A stretch of 64,000 nucleotides of DNA from NCBI GenBank assembly GCA_900708905.1, contig CAADRB010000011.1, forward strand, positions 1,305,857-1,369,856, written 5' to 3'. Positions 46,260 through 58,645 of this stretch are shown piece after piece. Position 1 is the first letter of the stretch. The number at the start of each line of letters is the position of its first letter. The notes beneath the pieces were generated by a model. It was not told where the DNA came from, ran no database searches, and saw nothing but the letters and a program-made list of their open reading frames with translations. The translations under genes and the position numbers were made by a program. Source of the DNA: Hymenolepis diminuta. Taxonomy: Eukaryota; Platyhelminthes; Cestoda; Cyclophyllidea; Hymenolepididae.

Positions 46260-49200
46260 TAGAGTTGATAAATGCCAGAATTATTTTGTTAAAATTACCT
46301 TAAGGAAAAAAATACATTTTTTATCAAGGAAAGGCAAAGGATTTTTGGGTTTAATGTGAATTTATACCACTTGTAGCTTTGATAACGGGGTAGGTGTTGT
46401 GAACTACCCTGGGCTTATTTGTCATGCGATATCCACATGTTTATATTGTTCTTCACATATTTGTTGTTGCTACCTTGTACGCGGTATGCTGTTTGTGAAC
46501 TCCGCTTATTCATCTCGAAATTGGTTTACCTTTAATATGATATTATATTTTATAATTAAAACTGGTCATTTCCTTTTCACGTTTATTCTCTGACTTTCTG
46601 GTCTTGTTGATAGACCTGAAGTGTCGCTCATTCTATTTGCAGTGGTTTCCTAAGTTGCTAACATTGTAGTATCCTGTCTTAAAACTAGGATACACGCTAT
46701 GTTATATAAAACTCTTCTCTCTTTGATAATGTACTGTCTGTTAAAACTGTGTGAAATAGAATCCCAAACAGAGTCCCTTTGTGTTCAAACATAATAAGAC
46801 GTATTCAAGTACTCTATCGTCTTCTAACTTTGGGCAGATAGAGGTAGGGTATTTAGCGGTATGGGGTGGTTGGGTGCTCAACCATTACAGGCTAATATTG
46901 TGGATACTCTCGTTTGCAGTACGAAGCGATAATCGTGTGCTGTGACAAATTTTCAAACTACTACATGCCGTTTCTTGAAATAACTGGTTCTGACCTGAAA
47001 TGCCATGCTGGATGGCTATTTCTCTCTCTGGCTCCCAACGTCTGTCTGGCCACCGTGCGATTCAGTTAAAATGAAGGCCTTGGCCTGTAGTTATGCTTGG
47101 TAGATAAATCTAATCTCAGAAACAGAGAAGTTGGTGGGAAAGTGTGTGAACCGTCAGAAACACACACACCTTTGATGACTTGGTAGTGCCATGCTTATCC
47201 ATTGGGATTTCCTCCGACGGGTCTGTATTTCACAATCGACCCCTTGAAAAAGGTACACCTTGATCACGTTAACACTGGTGTATGGGAAAATAAGTTAAAT
47301 ATTTTACAGAATTAACCAAATAAAGCGCAGTGAATATGAATATATAATTACAACTTCTCATTTCACTGATTTTTAATAAGTATCCTCTATATTAAGGAAA
47401 AAATAGCTGATTAATTTTTACTCAGGGATAATGATGTTTCGGCTACTTATTAAGTTCTAAGTTAAATGTTTATAGTTCACTCAATCCAATCGTATTCTTT
47501 TCATGCCATCGTACTGACAATTTCATATATTCCAGATATGAGAGGAAACTGTGAATTATACTTACATTAAAACATGGCTATAGAGTTCTATTTATCTTTA
47601 GTCATCAACACTAATGAGTGGATAACATGCGCAGAAGGAGTGATTAATGTAACTCTATCATCAACAATCAGGTTACAGATGTGTTACTATTGTGACGGAT
47701 TAATGTTCCAAACATTCATCCCATTTCACTATGTGAATTTATACCTCAACTGCGAGGGCAAAGATGAGGCGACCATAAACCTCATCTCCATACACTTACT
47801 ATGTCTATCAATTAATCTTGTCTGAACAGGTTGGTGGATTCTATTTCATACTCTATTCTAATGTGTCTACTACAAAAGCAAATGCCGGAATAATCTTAAT
47901 CAAGTTCACTGCATTCATAAAAAAGGTATAATTCCATGAGAACTGTCGTAATATTTGATTTTAATGATCTAACTCTGAGGTTCATGGGTGCTATATTTCA
48001 GGGCTTGTTGACTGGATGATTTACTTTAGTGATTGGTCAAGCCACCTTGATTCACTTGCATCCTCTTACAACAAAGAACAAGTGAAAAAAGAATAAGAGA
48101 CCTTCACTCAAGGCTAATTCCATAAGCGTAATGTAACTGACTGAACCCCAAAAGGCTCAAATAATGATTGGATATTTTATTTTTGGCGAAAAATGATTAA
48201 TTTCATGATCTTTATCCTTTTTCAATTAATACTTATTCAATCTAAATATCCAGAGTAATAAACAAATATACAATCATTTACTTCTAATCCCATGAATTTC
48301 GGCATTTTGGTCAAGGAACAAAGATAGCCTTTTTAATCTCCATGCTCCACCCATTGACATTCACTTTTTATGCAATTCTGCTTTCTTTGGCACACGGATG
48401 AATAAAGCAGTTCCATAGTATGAGCATTAATTTCGGAGGAGCTTTTATCAACAAATATTCTTCCCTGAATTAACTGTCTTTGCTATATTTAGGGGGTCAT
48501 ATGTTTCATAAGGTATTCTGCAAAACAGCCAAACACGAGGATTCTCAGAGCGATAGAAATGGAACTTCCTATAAAGATCTTCAGACGTTTAGATTTTCAA
48601 GAACTTACTGCTATATCGGCGTGTTACACAGTTTCTAAAGAGCAATTTGGCGAAAAATAATTACATTTGCCCGTGGTTTCACATATCACTCAGGACAAAG
48701 ATATGAAATTTGTGGCCTTGAGTTTCGCATTACGTTTGTGACGGTTTGTTTGTATTCTGAAAGTACTGAATTGTCCACAGTCTCATTAGGGGTATAACTC
48801 ACTGTATAGCATCCAAATGTTCCGAAGCTCAATGTTCAATTATTTTATATTTGGACTTTGAATGAGTTCATGGCCACTATTTTTAGAGCTTATTTACTAG
48901 TTGATTTAATCGAATGGTTGATTACGCCAATTTGATATATGCTACAGCTATGTGCAGGAAGTTAAAATTATAGAAATGTTTTTAAAATTACAGAACTTAT
49001 TGGCTATCAATTTTTATATACTCATCTAATTTTTATATTGTTCTTTGCCTCCATATGGAGAAAAATATGATACTGTCTGAAAGTATGGTTTTCTTGGATT
49101 TGGGCATTTTTATGAGCATAAATTTAAGCATTAGTTTAGACTTTTAAATAAAATTCAAATATAATACACGCTCATTTGTTTTACAATAAGCGAATGATTA

Positions 49201-49437
49201 ATTGTAAAGCAATTTTAATTAAATTAAACCCATAATATGTTTTTTGTACGATCATTTATCTCTCCTAAGTTATTACAATATGTTCGAGTCAAGCACAGTG
49301 ATAATCCTGATAATTTTCCCAACCTGATTGGTTAAAACTCATCGGCCTATCCGAATTCTTCAGCGGTCAGTCTTAGTCAGTTAGCAGTTTGAGCTTATTT
49401 TATCTGGGTTTCCGATTCTCCAAAATATCCCCGGACG
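46260..49437. other. Intergenic, upstream of the GPCR
   Basis: Mostly AT-rich. A GC-richer island at about 46840-47260, including a short CA run (47160-47168), may be a decayed LTR or other repeat. The open frames at 46399 and 47574 look like chance. Near 48830-48960 there are blocks (GTTGATTTAATCG, GGTTGATTACGCCA) loosely repeated at 35760 and 53150. Confidence 0.35.
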
Positions 49438-50562
49438 ATGTTATTCTACACAGTCCTTAAACACTACCTTCCAACCGCCCTCTGGATTTCTAGTTGTTTC
49501 TGTGTAATTCCCTCGATATACATTGCTTGGAAATGCGGTCTTTGTCGTCCCATCGCTGCTTATCTAATCGTACTGGCAATAGTGGATATAATAACAGGAT
49601 TTCTACTTGCCTTTCTTTCTCTGGATCATTTTATCCTCCGATTCATTCCAGGAGAAGATGCTCATTCCATTTACAGCATAATCGAAGATATATTCGGAGA
49701 ACTTATTGATATTCTCCTACTCATCTCCAACTGGCTCACAGTTGCAGTAGCTGTAGAACGATACTTAGCTATTTGTTTTCCATTAAATGTAAGATTCTTG
49801 ACTCATCGATTCAGAAAACGCATTGTTCACTCAATCATCTTACTATCAATCTTTCTGCAGTTTCCAGCACTAGCCAAGTACTGTCCACTCTTCCATTCCC
49901 TTTATAAATCCCTCGCCTTTTTTAATCTCTGGTTTACTCGAGTCTTTGTCCTTCTTGTTATCCCCTGTTCCATTCTGGTTTTCGTCACAATACGGATAAT
50001 TCAAGCTATTCGACCGTCATTTATCCTAAAGCATGGCGAATACGCTACTGTATCCTTAGATTACTCTGGCAGTGATGATTGCACTTCGGTTTGTAAATGG
50101 AATATCTCAAAGTCAGCTCGACTGACAGTGGCTTTCACACTAAACGGACCATTAGCTAGAGAACGAAGTAAACACGCAACAAGGGAGGAGAGGGCGATAA
50201 CTATCAACTTGATCTGTTTGATCGTTGTCTTCTTCATTTGTCAAGTACCATTTATTTTTCTCTCTGTGGCCTTTAAACTTTTTGATTCTGAGACCGTTTC
50301 ATTCTTGAGTCTAAATTTGACCCTCTACTATGAGTCTAATCAATGGAAGGGGGAACTTGTTAATCAGACGGCCATTTTGTCGCCACTGATCACGGCAAAT
50401 ACTTCCGCAAATGCCGTGATACCCTCCTCTGACACTATCTTAACGTATATTCGAGCCTTCTCGGTTCTCTTTTTAATGCTAAAAGGTGATCTCTACTTCC
50501 TCTTTTACTGCTGGTTATGTGATAAATTTTTTAGAGCTGTCAAAGCATTCTTACACATATGA
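49438..50562 (+). CDS. Rhodopsin-like G protein-coupled receptor, orphan
   Basis: Intronless frame of 374 residues from an ATG after a purine-poor leader, ending TGA. Seven hydrophobic segments lie at about 13-33, 38-61, 88-112, 130-146, 162-187, 255-279 and 336-359. Class A marks: LAIVD in TM2 (Asp50), ERY at the end of TM3 (107-109) followed by LAICFPL, and CQVP in TM6 (268-271). The third cytoplasmic loop is basic (RERSKHATREERA). It is odd for the class: a very short N-terminus, no GN motif in TM1, no Cys at the usual start of TM3, and DLYFLFYC where NPxxY is expected (Tyr in place of Asn). The third outer loop is long, with possible N-glycosylation sites at N293, N309 and N321. It most resembles flatworm FMRFamide/peptide-receptor-like GPCRs; the ligand is unknown. 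A missing 5' exon is possible. Confidence 0.85.
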   Translation: MLFYTVLKHYLPTALWISSCFCVIPSIYIAWKCGLCRPIAAYLIVLAIVDIITGFLLAFLSLDHFILRFIPGEDAHSIYSIIEDIFGELIDILLLISNWLTVAVAVERYLAICFPLNVRFLTHRFRKRIVHSIILLSIFLQFPALAKYCPLFHSLYKSLAFFNLWFTRVFVLLVIPCSILVFVTIRIIQAIRPSFILKHGEYATVSLDYSGSDDCTSVCKWNISKSARLTVAFTLNGPLARERSKHATREERAITINLICLIVVFFICQVPFIFLSVAFKLFDSETVSFLSLNLTLYYESNQWKGELVNQTAILSPLITANTSANAVIPSSDTILTYIRAFSVLFLMLKGDLYFLFYCWLCDKFFRAVKAFLHI

Positions 50563-50589
50563 ATTTTAATCCGATTTTTCGTTTCTTGT

Positions 50590-50595
50590 AATAAA
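50590..50595 (+). promoter_or_regulatory. GPCR polyadenylation signal
   Basis: AATAAA 28 nt after the receptor stop codon, implying a very short 3' UTR. Confidence 0.55.
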
Positions 50596-52374
50596 TTTTT
50601 ATTTTAATATATTTATGTTTTCTAAGTCTTAGGCATCATAATAAATAGGCAGTGATTAAAAGAAAGCCAATATAAACATTTTTCATAGTCAAGCATTGTT
50701 ATAAAATTTCTTTCCATCGAAAATCAAATTTAAGTAGATATTAATTTCGATTCATTTTTTAAGAAGAATTGATTTTTAACATTTAAAAGACACTTGAATA
50801 ATTGTTCATGTTTCAAAAGGTATACTTATCATTAAGTAATGATGTTGAGTGTAAAAAGACAGCAAAATCGTTAAATTTCTTCTGCCCTTTAACTTTCATG
50901 TTGGGGACTACATTCGTTTACTTTCATGATCCAGTTCCGTTTTCTAATAATAAAATTTATTTGTATCAGTAACAAGAGTCCCAGAGGAATCTGCATAAAG
51001 TGCAAATTAAATCTGATTAAAGATAAGGCTTCCACCAGTAAATACGTTTAAATCACTCTTTAGTATTTAAAATTTAGATTCTTTTCGAAAATATTCAATA
51101 CTAATTCAGTAATAAAATCATTAATATTAAGAATATTATAATTAATAATATTATTATCAGTAACATAAGTGCCACCGTTTTTCAAATTTATTTTTCGCAC
51201 TTTCATGCCTACTTAATTAAAATTCGTTTTGGTATTATAAAAAGGTATTCAAATGAAAACGGTTTGTTAAATTAGAGCGAATTCATTCTTGCAGTAAAGT
51301 TACGGGAATGTTTTATTGCTTAATTCGGTTTTAAACCTCAGCACGATCAAACGAGAGATTCAATAAATTTCCTCAATTACTTTAAGTTCTTTTTATAAAT
51401 TAAACTATAAAGCCTTTATTTTACCCGAAATAGATGGGATTATTATTATGGAGTGGGAGATGAGCGCCATGGAAGAACAATACCCTAATAAGTCACAAAA
51501 TGACGCTCCATATTTCATTTGTTTATTGTAGAGCTCAAACAGAGTTAATTAAATTCTGTTCCCGATCGCGAAAATGCTCGTAGATCGAAGATTGATTGAT
51601 TTACCGTGCTTCTACTACTTCTAAGTTCGAATGCAATTTTTCCATTAACTTTTTTACAGTAATTCTTTCCTTCCATGTTATTCCTTGCATTTATCTATCC
51701 TCAAGTTTTACTTTTGTTGCTTCAAACATTTTCTCTTAATAGTAATGGCTGATTTTATTTCCTAATAGCATTCCCAAAATCAGAAGAAAAAATAAGCGAA
51801 TTCTATTGGGAGTGATTGGATTATTTTATAAAAATAGTTATCGACAGTTATGGAAAAAATTTTATTGAAATGTGACTTTTTATCCCATTAATTAGAAATT
51901 AAACCCATTCGGTTGGAGTTGTCTTTACCATATCTAAATGTTTGAATGAAAATGTTTGTAAAAACTGATCTCAGAATGATTATGCATGTCTTACACAAAT
52001 GTATGTTACTATTTTTGATGGTAAACCCCAGGTTTTTAAACTTATATCATTTTATAACATTCTTATGTTGCCATATCGTTGTGCTCTGTAAAAGTTGCAC
52101 AATATCTTAAAGTATCAAGACCTTATCAATAAAAAATCATCTCAGCGTCTATTAAGGGATAGAGCAAAGGCATCTTAAATTCACCATTCTGAAAAATCAA
52201 TATTCTTCTAACATTCCAATCACACACTTTAATTGACGCACCCCCGATATAGCGAAGTAATTTTAGCACACTTGTACGCCGACCACGGAAAGTGTCCTTA
52301 ATACTTGAATTGAGTAGAGAAGTAACAGCCAGTCACTCTAATGAGAAAATCTTTCCCTATTTAGTCAGAATTTA
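50596..52374. other. Gene-free AT-rich stretch
   Basis: No exon, repeat or RNA gene recognised. Confidence 0.4.
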
Positions 52375-52456
52375 CCAGTGCTAAATGTATACTGATAAGT
52401 ATTGATCCCGCAACCTCTTGTAGACATGCGTATTGACCACTGCACCACCAGACGCA
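52375..52456 (-). repeat. SINE head (tRNA-like), reversed
   Basis: Minus strand GGTGGTGCAGTGGTCAATAC (A box and D arm), CTACAAGAGGTTGCGG, then GGATCAATACTT (B-box region). The layout is tRNA-like but the ends do not pair as an acceptor stem, so a SINE head or tRNA pseudogene. Confidence 0.5.
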
Positions 52457-53949
52457 TCTGTAATTCAAGTGGTGTGATTTCTTCACTGGGAAATACTGTA
52501 GATTTGAAAAGTTTTGAAGACATTACCATTGAAATACCTACGTAACCCTCATGCACGGAGGATTCTGTTAAACGAGCTAATAAAATAAAAGAAAATCCAC
52601 CCTAACTTACACTTAATGGTTGTCAATTTTCATACTGACAACTCCACCGCTCTAAACAGTAAAATACAATCTTGGAGAGGATCCTGCCAGAACAGCGAAT
52701 AACAACTTTGCTTGCATAGATAAATAATTATATAAAATTTCAATTTATTAGGGAATATAGACAAGATTACTATTGCACTTGTTCGAATATCAGTGACTTT
52801 TCTGAGTGTTTTGAAACTACTTCACTTAAAATGCGAAACCGATTTGAGATGTTTCCAAAGAAAAGCAAAGAGAGAGTAATTGTTTCTATTTTATTATTGC
52901 CCAGGGCGCTGTAAACATTTTTTACAATTTTTTGTATGGGAATAAATAAGGGAGAACTACAAACAAAAATATTAATTTATGAAGAGCGGATAGGTTCAAA
53001 ATAACCACTTATTGAAGTCTGGGCACCTCGAGTCTTCCTTTATTCGACTTATCCAGCAGTGAGCTGCTTATATTCTCTTAAATGGGGGAGTTTACTTTGA
53101 AATAGCCCAGTGTTACATTTTCATCATCCGAACCCCAGATTTACGTCCATGATGTTCAATGCTAATTGACTAGTTGATTTACTGCCACGGCGGTATATCA
53201 AATTATTAAATGCTCAAGGATATTCCAAGGATTAAAATTCTCCAATATTAAAAACCAGAAAAAATGACTTCCCTAATATGAATTTCATCTTGATTTTTAC
53301 AAACAATTTAAACCCTTTTTCAAAGAAAACTATAGTAAAATAGATGGAAATATAAGATTAACATAATGAATTTCAATTTAAACTAGCACTATTTTAAAAT
53401 ATGAAATTGGCCACCCATCCTACTGCATTAAGCATTTTCCAAGGAAATAGTGTCTTGAAATTTTTACTCCACCAGCTGAGTATGTTAAACATTTTTTGTA
53501 CCTCTTAATTTATTCTCGAATTCTCTCCATCCCTACCCAACTTTCAATGACTAAATCCACTTTGTAAACGGAAGTAAAAACCACTTTTAAACATCTGGTA
53601 GACAAATGCTTCGCCTCCTTTGAAAGAATATCACAAAGATGGGCAAATATGTTGGTACGGTTCTACACCCATTTAAAAGGTTCTGTTTAAATCCTTGTCA
53701 CAATGAGTAGGAAATATGAAACCACCATTTAAAAACGAGTAAAAGTGCGGGATTCGTGTACTTAATTGCAGCTTATAGTAAATCGAGTACTGACAATACT
53801 TATCTTCTATATCTTACAAAAAATATTGGATATGGCGAATTAAGTTGTTTAAAACTCATCAAAATGTTGTTTGTCGTATTTTGAATAATTCTTGAGGTAG
53901 ATTACAGTATTTAGAATTTTATGCATAAGCACTTTCACAATTATTATAT
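52457..53949. other. Gene-free stretch
   Basis: Nothing recognised apart from short AT-rich repeats. Confidence 0.4.
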
Positions 53950-54125
53950 TATTATGACCCATAATGATACAGAAAAATTGCACAACCTTTCATTGTGGGG
54001 AAGCAGCTAAAATCTGACAAGTAATGTTCAATTAGGGACAGAGGGAAGGAATTGAAAAGAGAGCGTCAAAGGAGTTATCTCATTTGATTTTCAGATTCGG
54101 GTAGTAGATCAGTGTAGAATTACCG
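53950..54125 (+). repeat. Dispersed repeat, family 2
   Basis: TTATGACCCATAATGATACA, CATTGTGGGGAAGCAGCTAA, GAATTGAAAAGAGAGCGTCA and TCATTTGATTTTCAGATTCG follow the family order. Confidence 0.6.
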
Positions 54126-56638
54126 GTTTATTGGAGTTATTGTCAGCACTGATGTCCCAGGTGAGGAAGTTTTGAAGGATTTGTCAGTTCAGGTTACCGT
54201 ATGTTTCTCTTTCTCCTGGCTCGTATCGTTTGAATGACAAGTGCTTGCACGAGCGGGCGGTACTGCTTCTCTCTCTCGAAAGTTGGAATCACAGCAATGA
54301 ACGGAATTCCTTTAGAGCATTCTCGATTATAAGTATGAAAATACTGTATCAAATTCCGTTTTTAGGATGATTGTTGTGGAGGGTATCGCTGTCCGTTTTA
54401 GAGTGCTTCGGCTCCGTATTATCTCATCCTTGTGACTGCGTTCTTTCAGCGTTTGGACATATTAGCTCGTTTCGGAGCTGAACCAAAAGCCAGTTGCTTT
54501 ATTCTAATTCTGGATCTTCCATACGCGCCAAAAAACACGCTTGAGGTCCTCGTAAGGTGTTGCGAACAGTTATTCGAGAACATCATGCACGAGCTGGCTA
54601 CTTCTAATGTTAGACCATTGTAGAGGTCTAGCTGGTTATTTTGTAATAGCGAAACCGTGCCACAATTAAAACGAAACTCTCTAGAATGCACTGTTTAGTG
54701 AAGGTGAGACAAATAAAGTCGTTTGACATTACAGACATCACCAAATCGTTGCAAATATTGTTTGCAGAAGGGTGAGTGTTCACAGGGTCACCAAATTATG
54801 GAAGTTAATGAATCAAAACCAGACCGTAGGCCAGAGCTAGTAGCCAACCACAGCAAACTATTCCGAATGTAGAACACAAAGAATTGCTTATGCCAAAGTG
54901 TATTAAATAAACCATGATGAAAATTCGGGAGAGTTAGAGGGATGAGGAAAAGAGGGGATGAGAGGGAAGTGTACAAGCAGATAAATGACAAGCGTGTGTC
55001 TGAATGTGGGAATACAAAGGCAGATGCATATGAGGGTATGGGTGGAGGTATCTTTAAATGAAACGAGACAGTTATGCATAAAAATGAGACTCAATAAACT
55101 CGTCTAAATATGAGAGATGGGTTTATGTCAGTGACATGAGGACTAAAAACCAATGTATTTCCATGATGAAGGTGACTAAAGGGTAATCTTCGTAAACGCG
55201 TAGAGATTCATGTTACAATATTCCCTCAATGAGACTTTCAATACTTCGTATTGCGAAAATCATGTTTCATAAATCGTCCTATGAATTATTGATTGAATTC
55301 TGTGAAATAAAACGAAGATGGCTAGAATGACCTGGGACGCAAGGGATGGAGTAAGAATTTAACTCACGACATGATCTCATCTTCATGTAAAAAGAACACC
55401 ACTTCTTCAAACATTAATACCAAAAATGAATGTTATTCATTTTTTGGCATGATACATATTATTACTAGACAAACAAGCAGATGCTTCCTTATAGCCTTAA
55501 ATTTTGCGCAAAAAGAACTTTAAAGAATTGTCAGGTATTGAGAAAGATCATTTGAACGCCTCAAAGTAAAATATACTTCTTTTAAAAAATATTTTTTCTT
55601 AATATATCATTGTACAGATATTATTACCTTGAAAGTTTACATTGCGCTTCCTCTGGCTTTTAAATAATTTTAAGTATCCAACATTTCGGCGTTTGAGGTA
55701 ACTGAAATTTGTTTCATTTGTGCTCATTCAGTTTCTTTTCTCCGAAAGTTTAGAACCTTACTCTATTTTACGGAGAGAGCAAAGTATATATTGTAATTCG
55801 TTGTTCATTCACTACAGACTGTTCTAATACTATTAAGTTGATATTTTAATAAATATCACTAGAAGGAATAACTTTAATCTTGAAAGAACACCTGAAGAAG
55901 GAGAATGGTAACGTAGTTCAATTAGAAGTTAAGGGAGGGGAAAAGCAGAAATAGGGAACCTTATTTATTTAATTTTCTAATTCTTAATGTTCTCCTTTTA
56001 GTTGCTGGGCCCGATGGGTCAAAGCCATATATACTAATAATAAATAGCTGAAGATTAATTATTTATTTCCTGAGTTCCTAAATTAATTAGTTAGCTGATT
56101 AATCCGGATGGTTAATCTTACCATTTTGATATGGACTTCCTTCAGGATTGCTAGCAGGATGATAGCAACTAACATGATATTAATATAACGAAGATTGACT
56201 TACGGTGGCTAATTTTCAATAATAATTCTAACCATAGTCGTCCTTCTAGTTGAATACCTGACCAGTATTTGAGAAAAATTGACAGACTGTGGATTTTAGC
56301 AACTTTCCTGATGAAATTCAGAAAATTAAATTAAAATGATAAATATAAAAGTAGTTTTCAAATTACTTCTATTTCAGTCAATGCATTGGTTAAATCCATT
56401 TAAAAAATTAAAATTTTTACAATGAATTTGTCTTAATTTTTAATATCATTTTATCATTCTTAAACGTGCTATTATGTCGAAACGTTCTTGAATAAATTTA
56501 TCTGTTCTATAAGGTAGGCTTATTAATTATGTATATTACAGAGATATTCCAATTTCGATTAAATTTCGGAAGTAGTTTGTGATTGGCTGCTTCCAAAGTC
56601 TGAGTTAATGTATTTTAGACAGCTTTGCGGTTGTCAAA
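54126..56638. other. Gene-free stretch
   Basis: At 54432-54691 both strands are open (plus strand ...ARFGAEPKASCFILILDLPY...), GC-richer than the surroundings and without splice signals or family resemblance; perhaps an old transposon piece. The rest is empty. Confidence 0.35.
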
Positions 56639-56821
56639 ATGCTACCAATCAATAAGTTCCTATCGGCATGCTTTCAACGACTCGTCCATCAAAATGCCTG
56701 CGAAGGTTCGAATGGCCGTTCGACAACACCCATTTTCCTTTTCAACCCACTGATGGCCATCTCTTTACACCTCTCATCTCAGTTGAATACTAATGGTCTT
56801 TTAACCACTTCAATCGTCTAA
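56639..56821 (+). CDS. Possible small protein or first exon
   Basis: An ATG in AAAATG context opens a 60-codon frame, MLPINKFLSACFQRLVHQNA..., whose start (basic, hydrophobic, few acids) resembles a mitochondrial targeting segment. A CCAAT-type GATTGG lies about 60 nt upstream, as in the annexin promoter. A weak donor (GAAG/GTTCGA) could end an exon at 56705. No downstream exon found; it may well be chance. Confidence 0.2.
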   Translation: MLPINKFLSACFQRLVHQNACEGSNGRSTTPIFLFNPLMAISLHLSSQLNTNGLLTTSIV

Positions 56822-58364
56822 TGACTCTGTTTGTAAATATCAAGTTGTTATTATCTTCCTGATCGGACTTCAACGCTTCTAGCCCTCTACACAGTTAACT
56901 ATTTAAGTCATTACTCGGACTTGGGAAGATAAAGGGAAATGACTTGTAGTTCTTACGAAGTTCTTACGAGTGGATCGAAAATATGCAAACAGCCTTCGTA
57001 ACTGTTATCTAAGCTCAAAACTTAAGATTTAATGATAAAATTATTTTGTGAGCTTTGGTATTTAGTTGGACGTCTCTCTTTTTAGCTAAATTATGTTTTT
57101 CTTGCTTTATCAGTTTTTATTCTAGCCAGTTGCAATAAAATTTCTTTCTCATTGCATCAGGCATTATTAAAACCCACTACTTTTTTCCCGTTATTAAAGA
57201 AGTGAATTTTTTGTAAATTTAAGTCCTAAATATATGTCTTCGGAATCCAAGGAAAATATTATGAAAATATTTAAAATGATTAGAACAATATTTACTCATT
57301 GAAAATGTCTTATTTATCGAAAAACTAGCGGGACTTAATACTTTTCTAAAGTAAATATTCGTCCATTTTTCTAAGGGCTATATGTAGATACGACTTAGAC
57401 AGAGAGGGAACTAGCTTTCAAGATTACATTTATTCATAAGAGAGTTCTGTAAAGGGATAATTGCTCACTCTGGTCGACTGCTACCTTATAATGTTATTGC
57501 AATAGTGTTTGATTTTCAATTATATATAAATTTATAAAACATCAAATATAAGTATTAAATTATCAAAGTTAAAGAATGCGAATGAAACTTTTATAATGTT
57601 TCATTAGAAATTTGTAGCGGATGCTACGCCAATAAGTCTTCTTGCTACACCTAAGCAATCCTCCTGAGCAGTCCAAATAGCCTCTTGCAGCATCCTCTAT
57701 TATCAATTTGCTCCCAAAATTAGCTAGGCTATGCTCAGAGTGGTAAGAACAAGAGAGATGTTGAGTGGAGAGGGTTTATTACTCACTTCCTTCGTGTGTT
57801 AGTCAAAAGGTTAATCATTAAATACAAAACCACGCTAGGCTGCAAGGACCTTGATTTCTGATTGGTTGAAGAGGTCTCTGCATATACGGTGCTCTTGTTC
57901 TCTACGAAACCGGTTACATACCGCACTTTCCAGAAAGTTCTAGAGCGCGTGACTCAATCAGCCTTGTTGGCACTATTAAGTCGATCAAATAGCAAAACAA
58001 AGATATTGGCTTTCATTCGTCGATAAATAACTTCAAATTTGTGAATTGGCAAAATAGAGTAATGAAGACTGACGAAATTCGGGACATTTGGTAGATAATA
58101 AGTAAATACTCAAGTAGGAACTACAAAAATTTGCAAAATCACCTAAATATGATACAGAATTTTTTAAAAATAAAATCCGTATCCGACTTCGGAAAAGCTA
58201 AATTTTATTAGAACAGCATTATTTTTCATACGAATACTATGCGAACAAAGCTCCTTAAGTTGCAATCGCTCAAATTTTTAGACGGCTCATCTTCGCTTTA
58301 CTAAGATTGTAAGCTGTTAAATACTATTTAAAATACTATTTTGTCTTCCAAGCATTTGGGGACA
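56822..58364. other. Gene-free stretch with an LTR-like island
   Basis: From 57616 (TGTAGCGGATGCTACGCC) to about 57970 the sequence is GC-richer and promoter-like, with GATTGGTTGAAGAGG and GCATATACGG. TGTAGCGGAT also occurs at 30061. It could be a solo LTR of another family, but I found no matching end or target duplication. Confidence 0.3.
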
Positions 58365-58645
58365 AAAGTGAAATGAAGTGGTAAGACCGAACATCAGGGA
58401 CAAGCTTTTGTGCAATCCATGGAACGACTTGTTAAATTTGAATCTTGGAATTTGAAATGACTATTCTGCAAAGTTAGTGCAATCCAAATCTAAACGAAGT
58501 AAGATTCTTTGATACTGTGATACTGCTCTCAGCTTCATTTTGATTTCTCTTCTTTATTATTTTTTGGACTTTCTGTTAGCTGCTTCCCACAATTAAAAAC
58601 CCTAAATTTTCCTTTTTTTCTGAATGATAAGAAAATACTTGAGGA
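58365..58645 (-). repeat. Dispersed repeat, family 2, reversed
   Basis: Minus strand: TTTTTAATTGTGGGAAGCAG, CTAACAGAAAGTCC, GAAGCTGAGAGCAGTATCAC and GAATCTTACTTCGTTTAGAT, then CATGGATTGCACAAAAGC. It aligns by eye along its whole length with 18565-18850. Confidence 0.65.

Noticed and set aside
52375..52456. True tRNA gene
   Set aside because: A and B boxes are visible, but no seven-base acceptor stem pairs and the B box is degenerate; kept as a SINE head.
57616..57990. Solo LTR of another family
   Set aside because: Promoter-like and GC-richer, but no defined end or target duplication was found, so it is noted only in the region entry.
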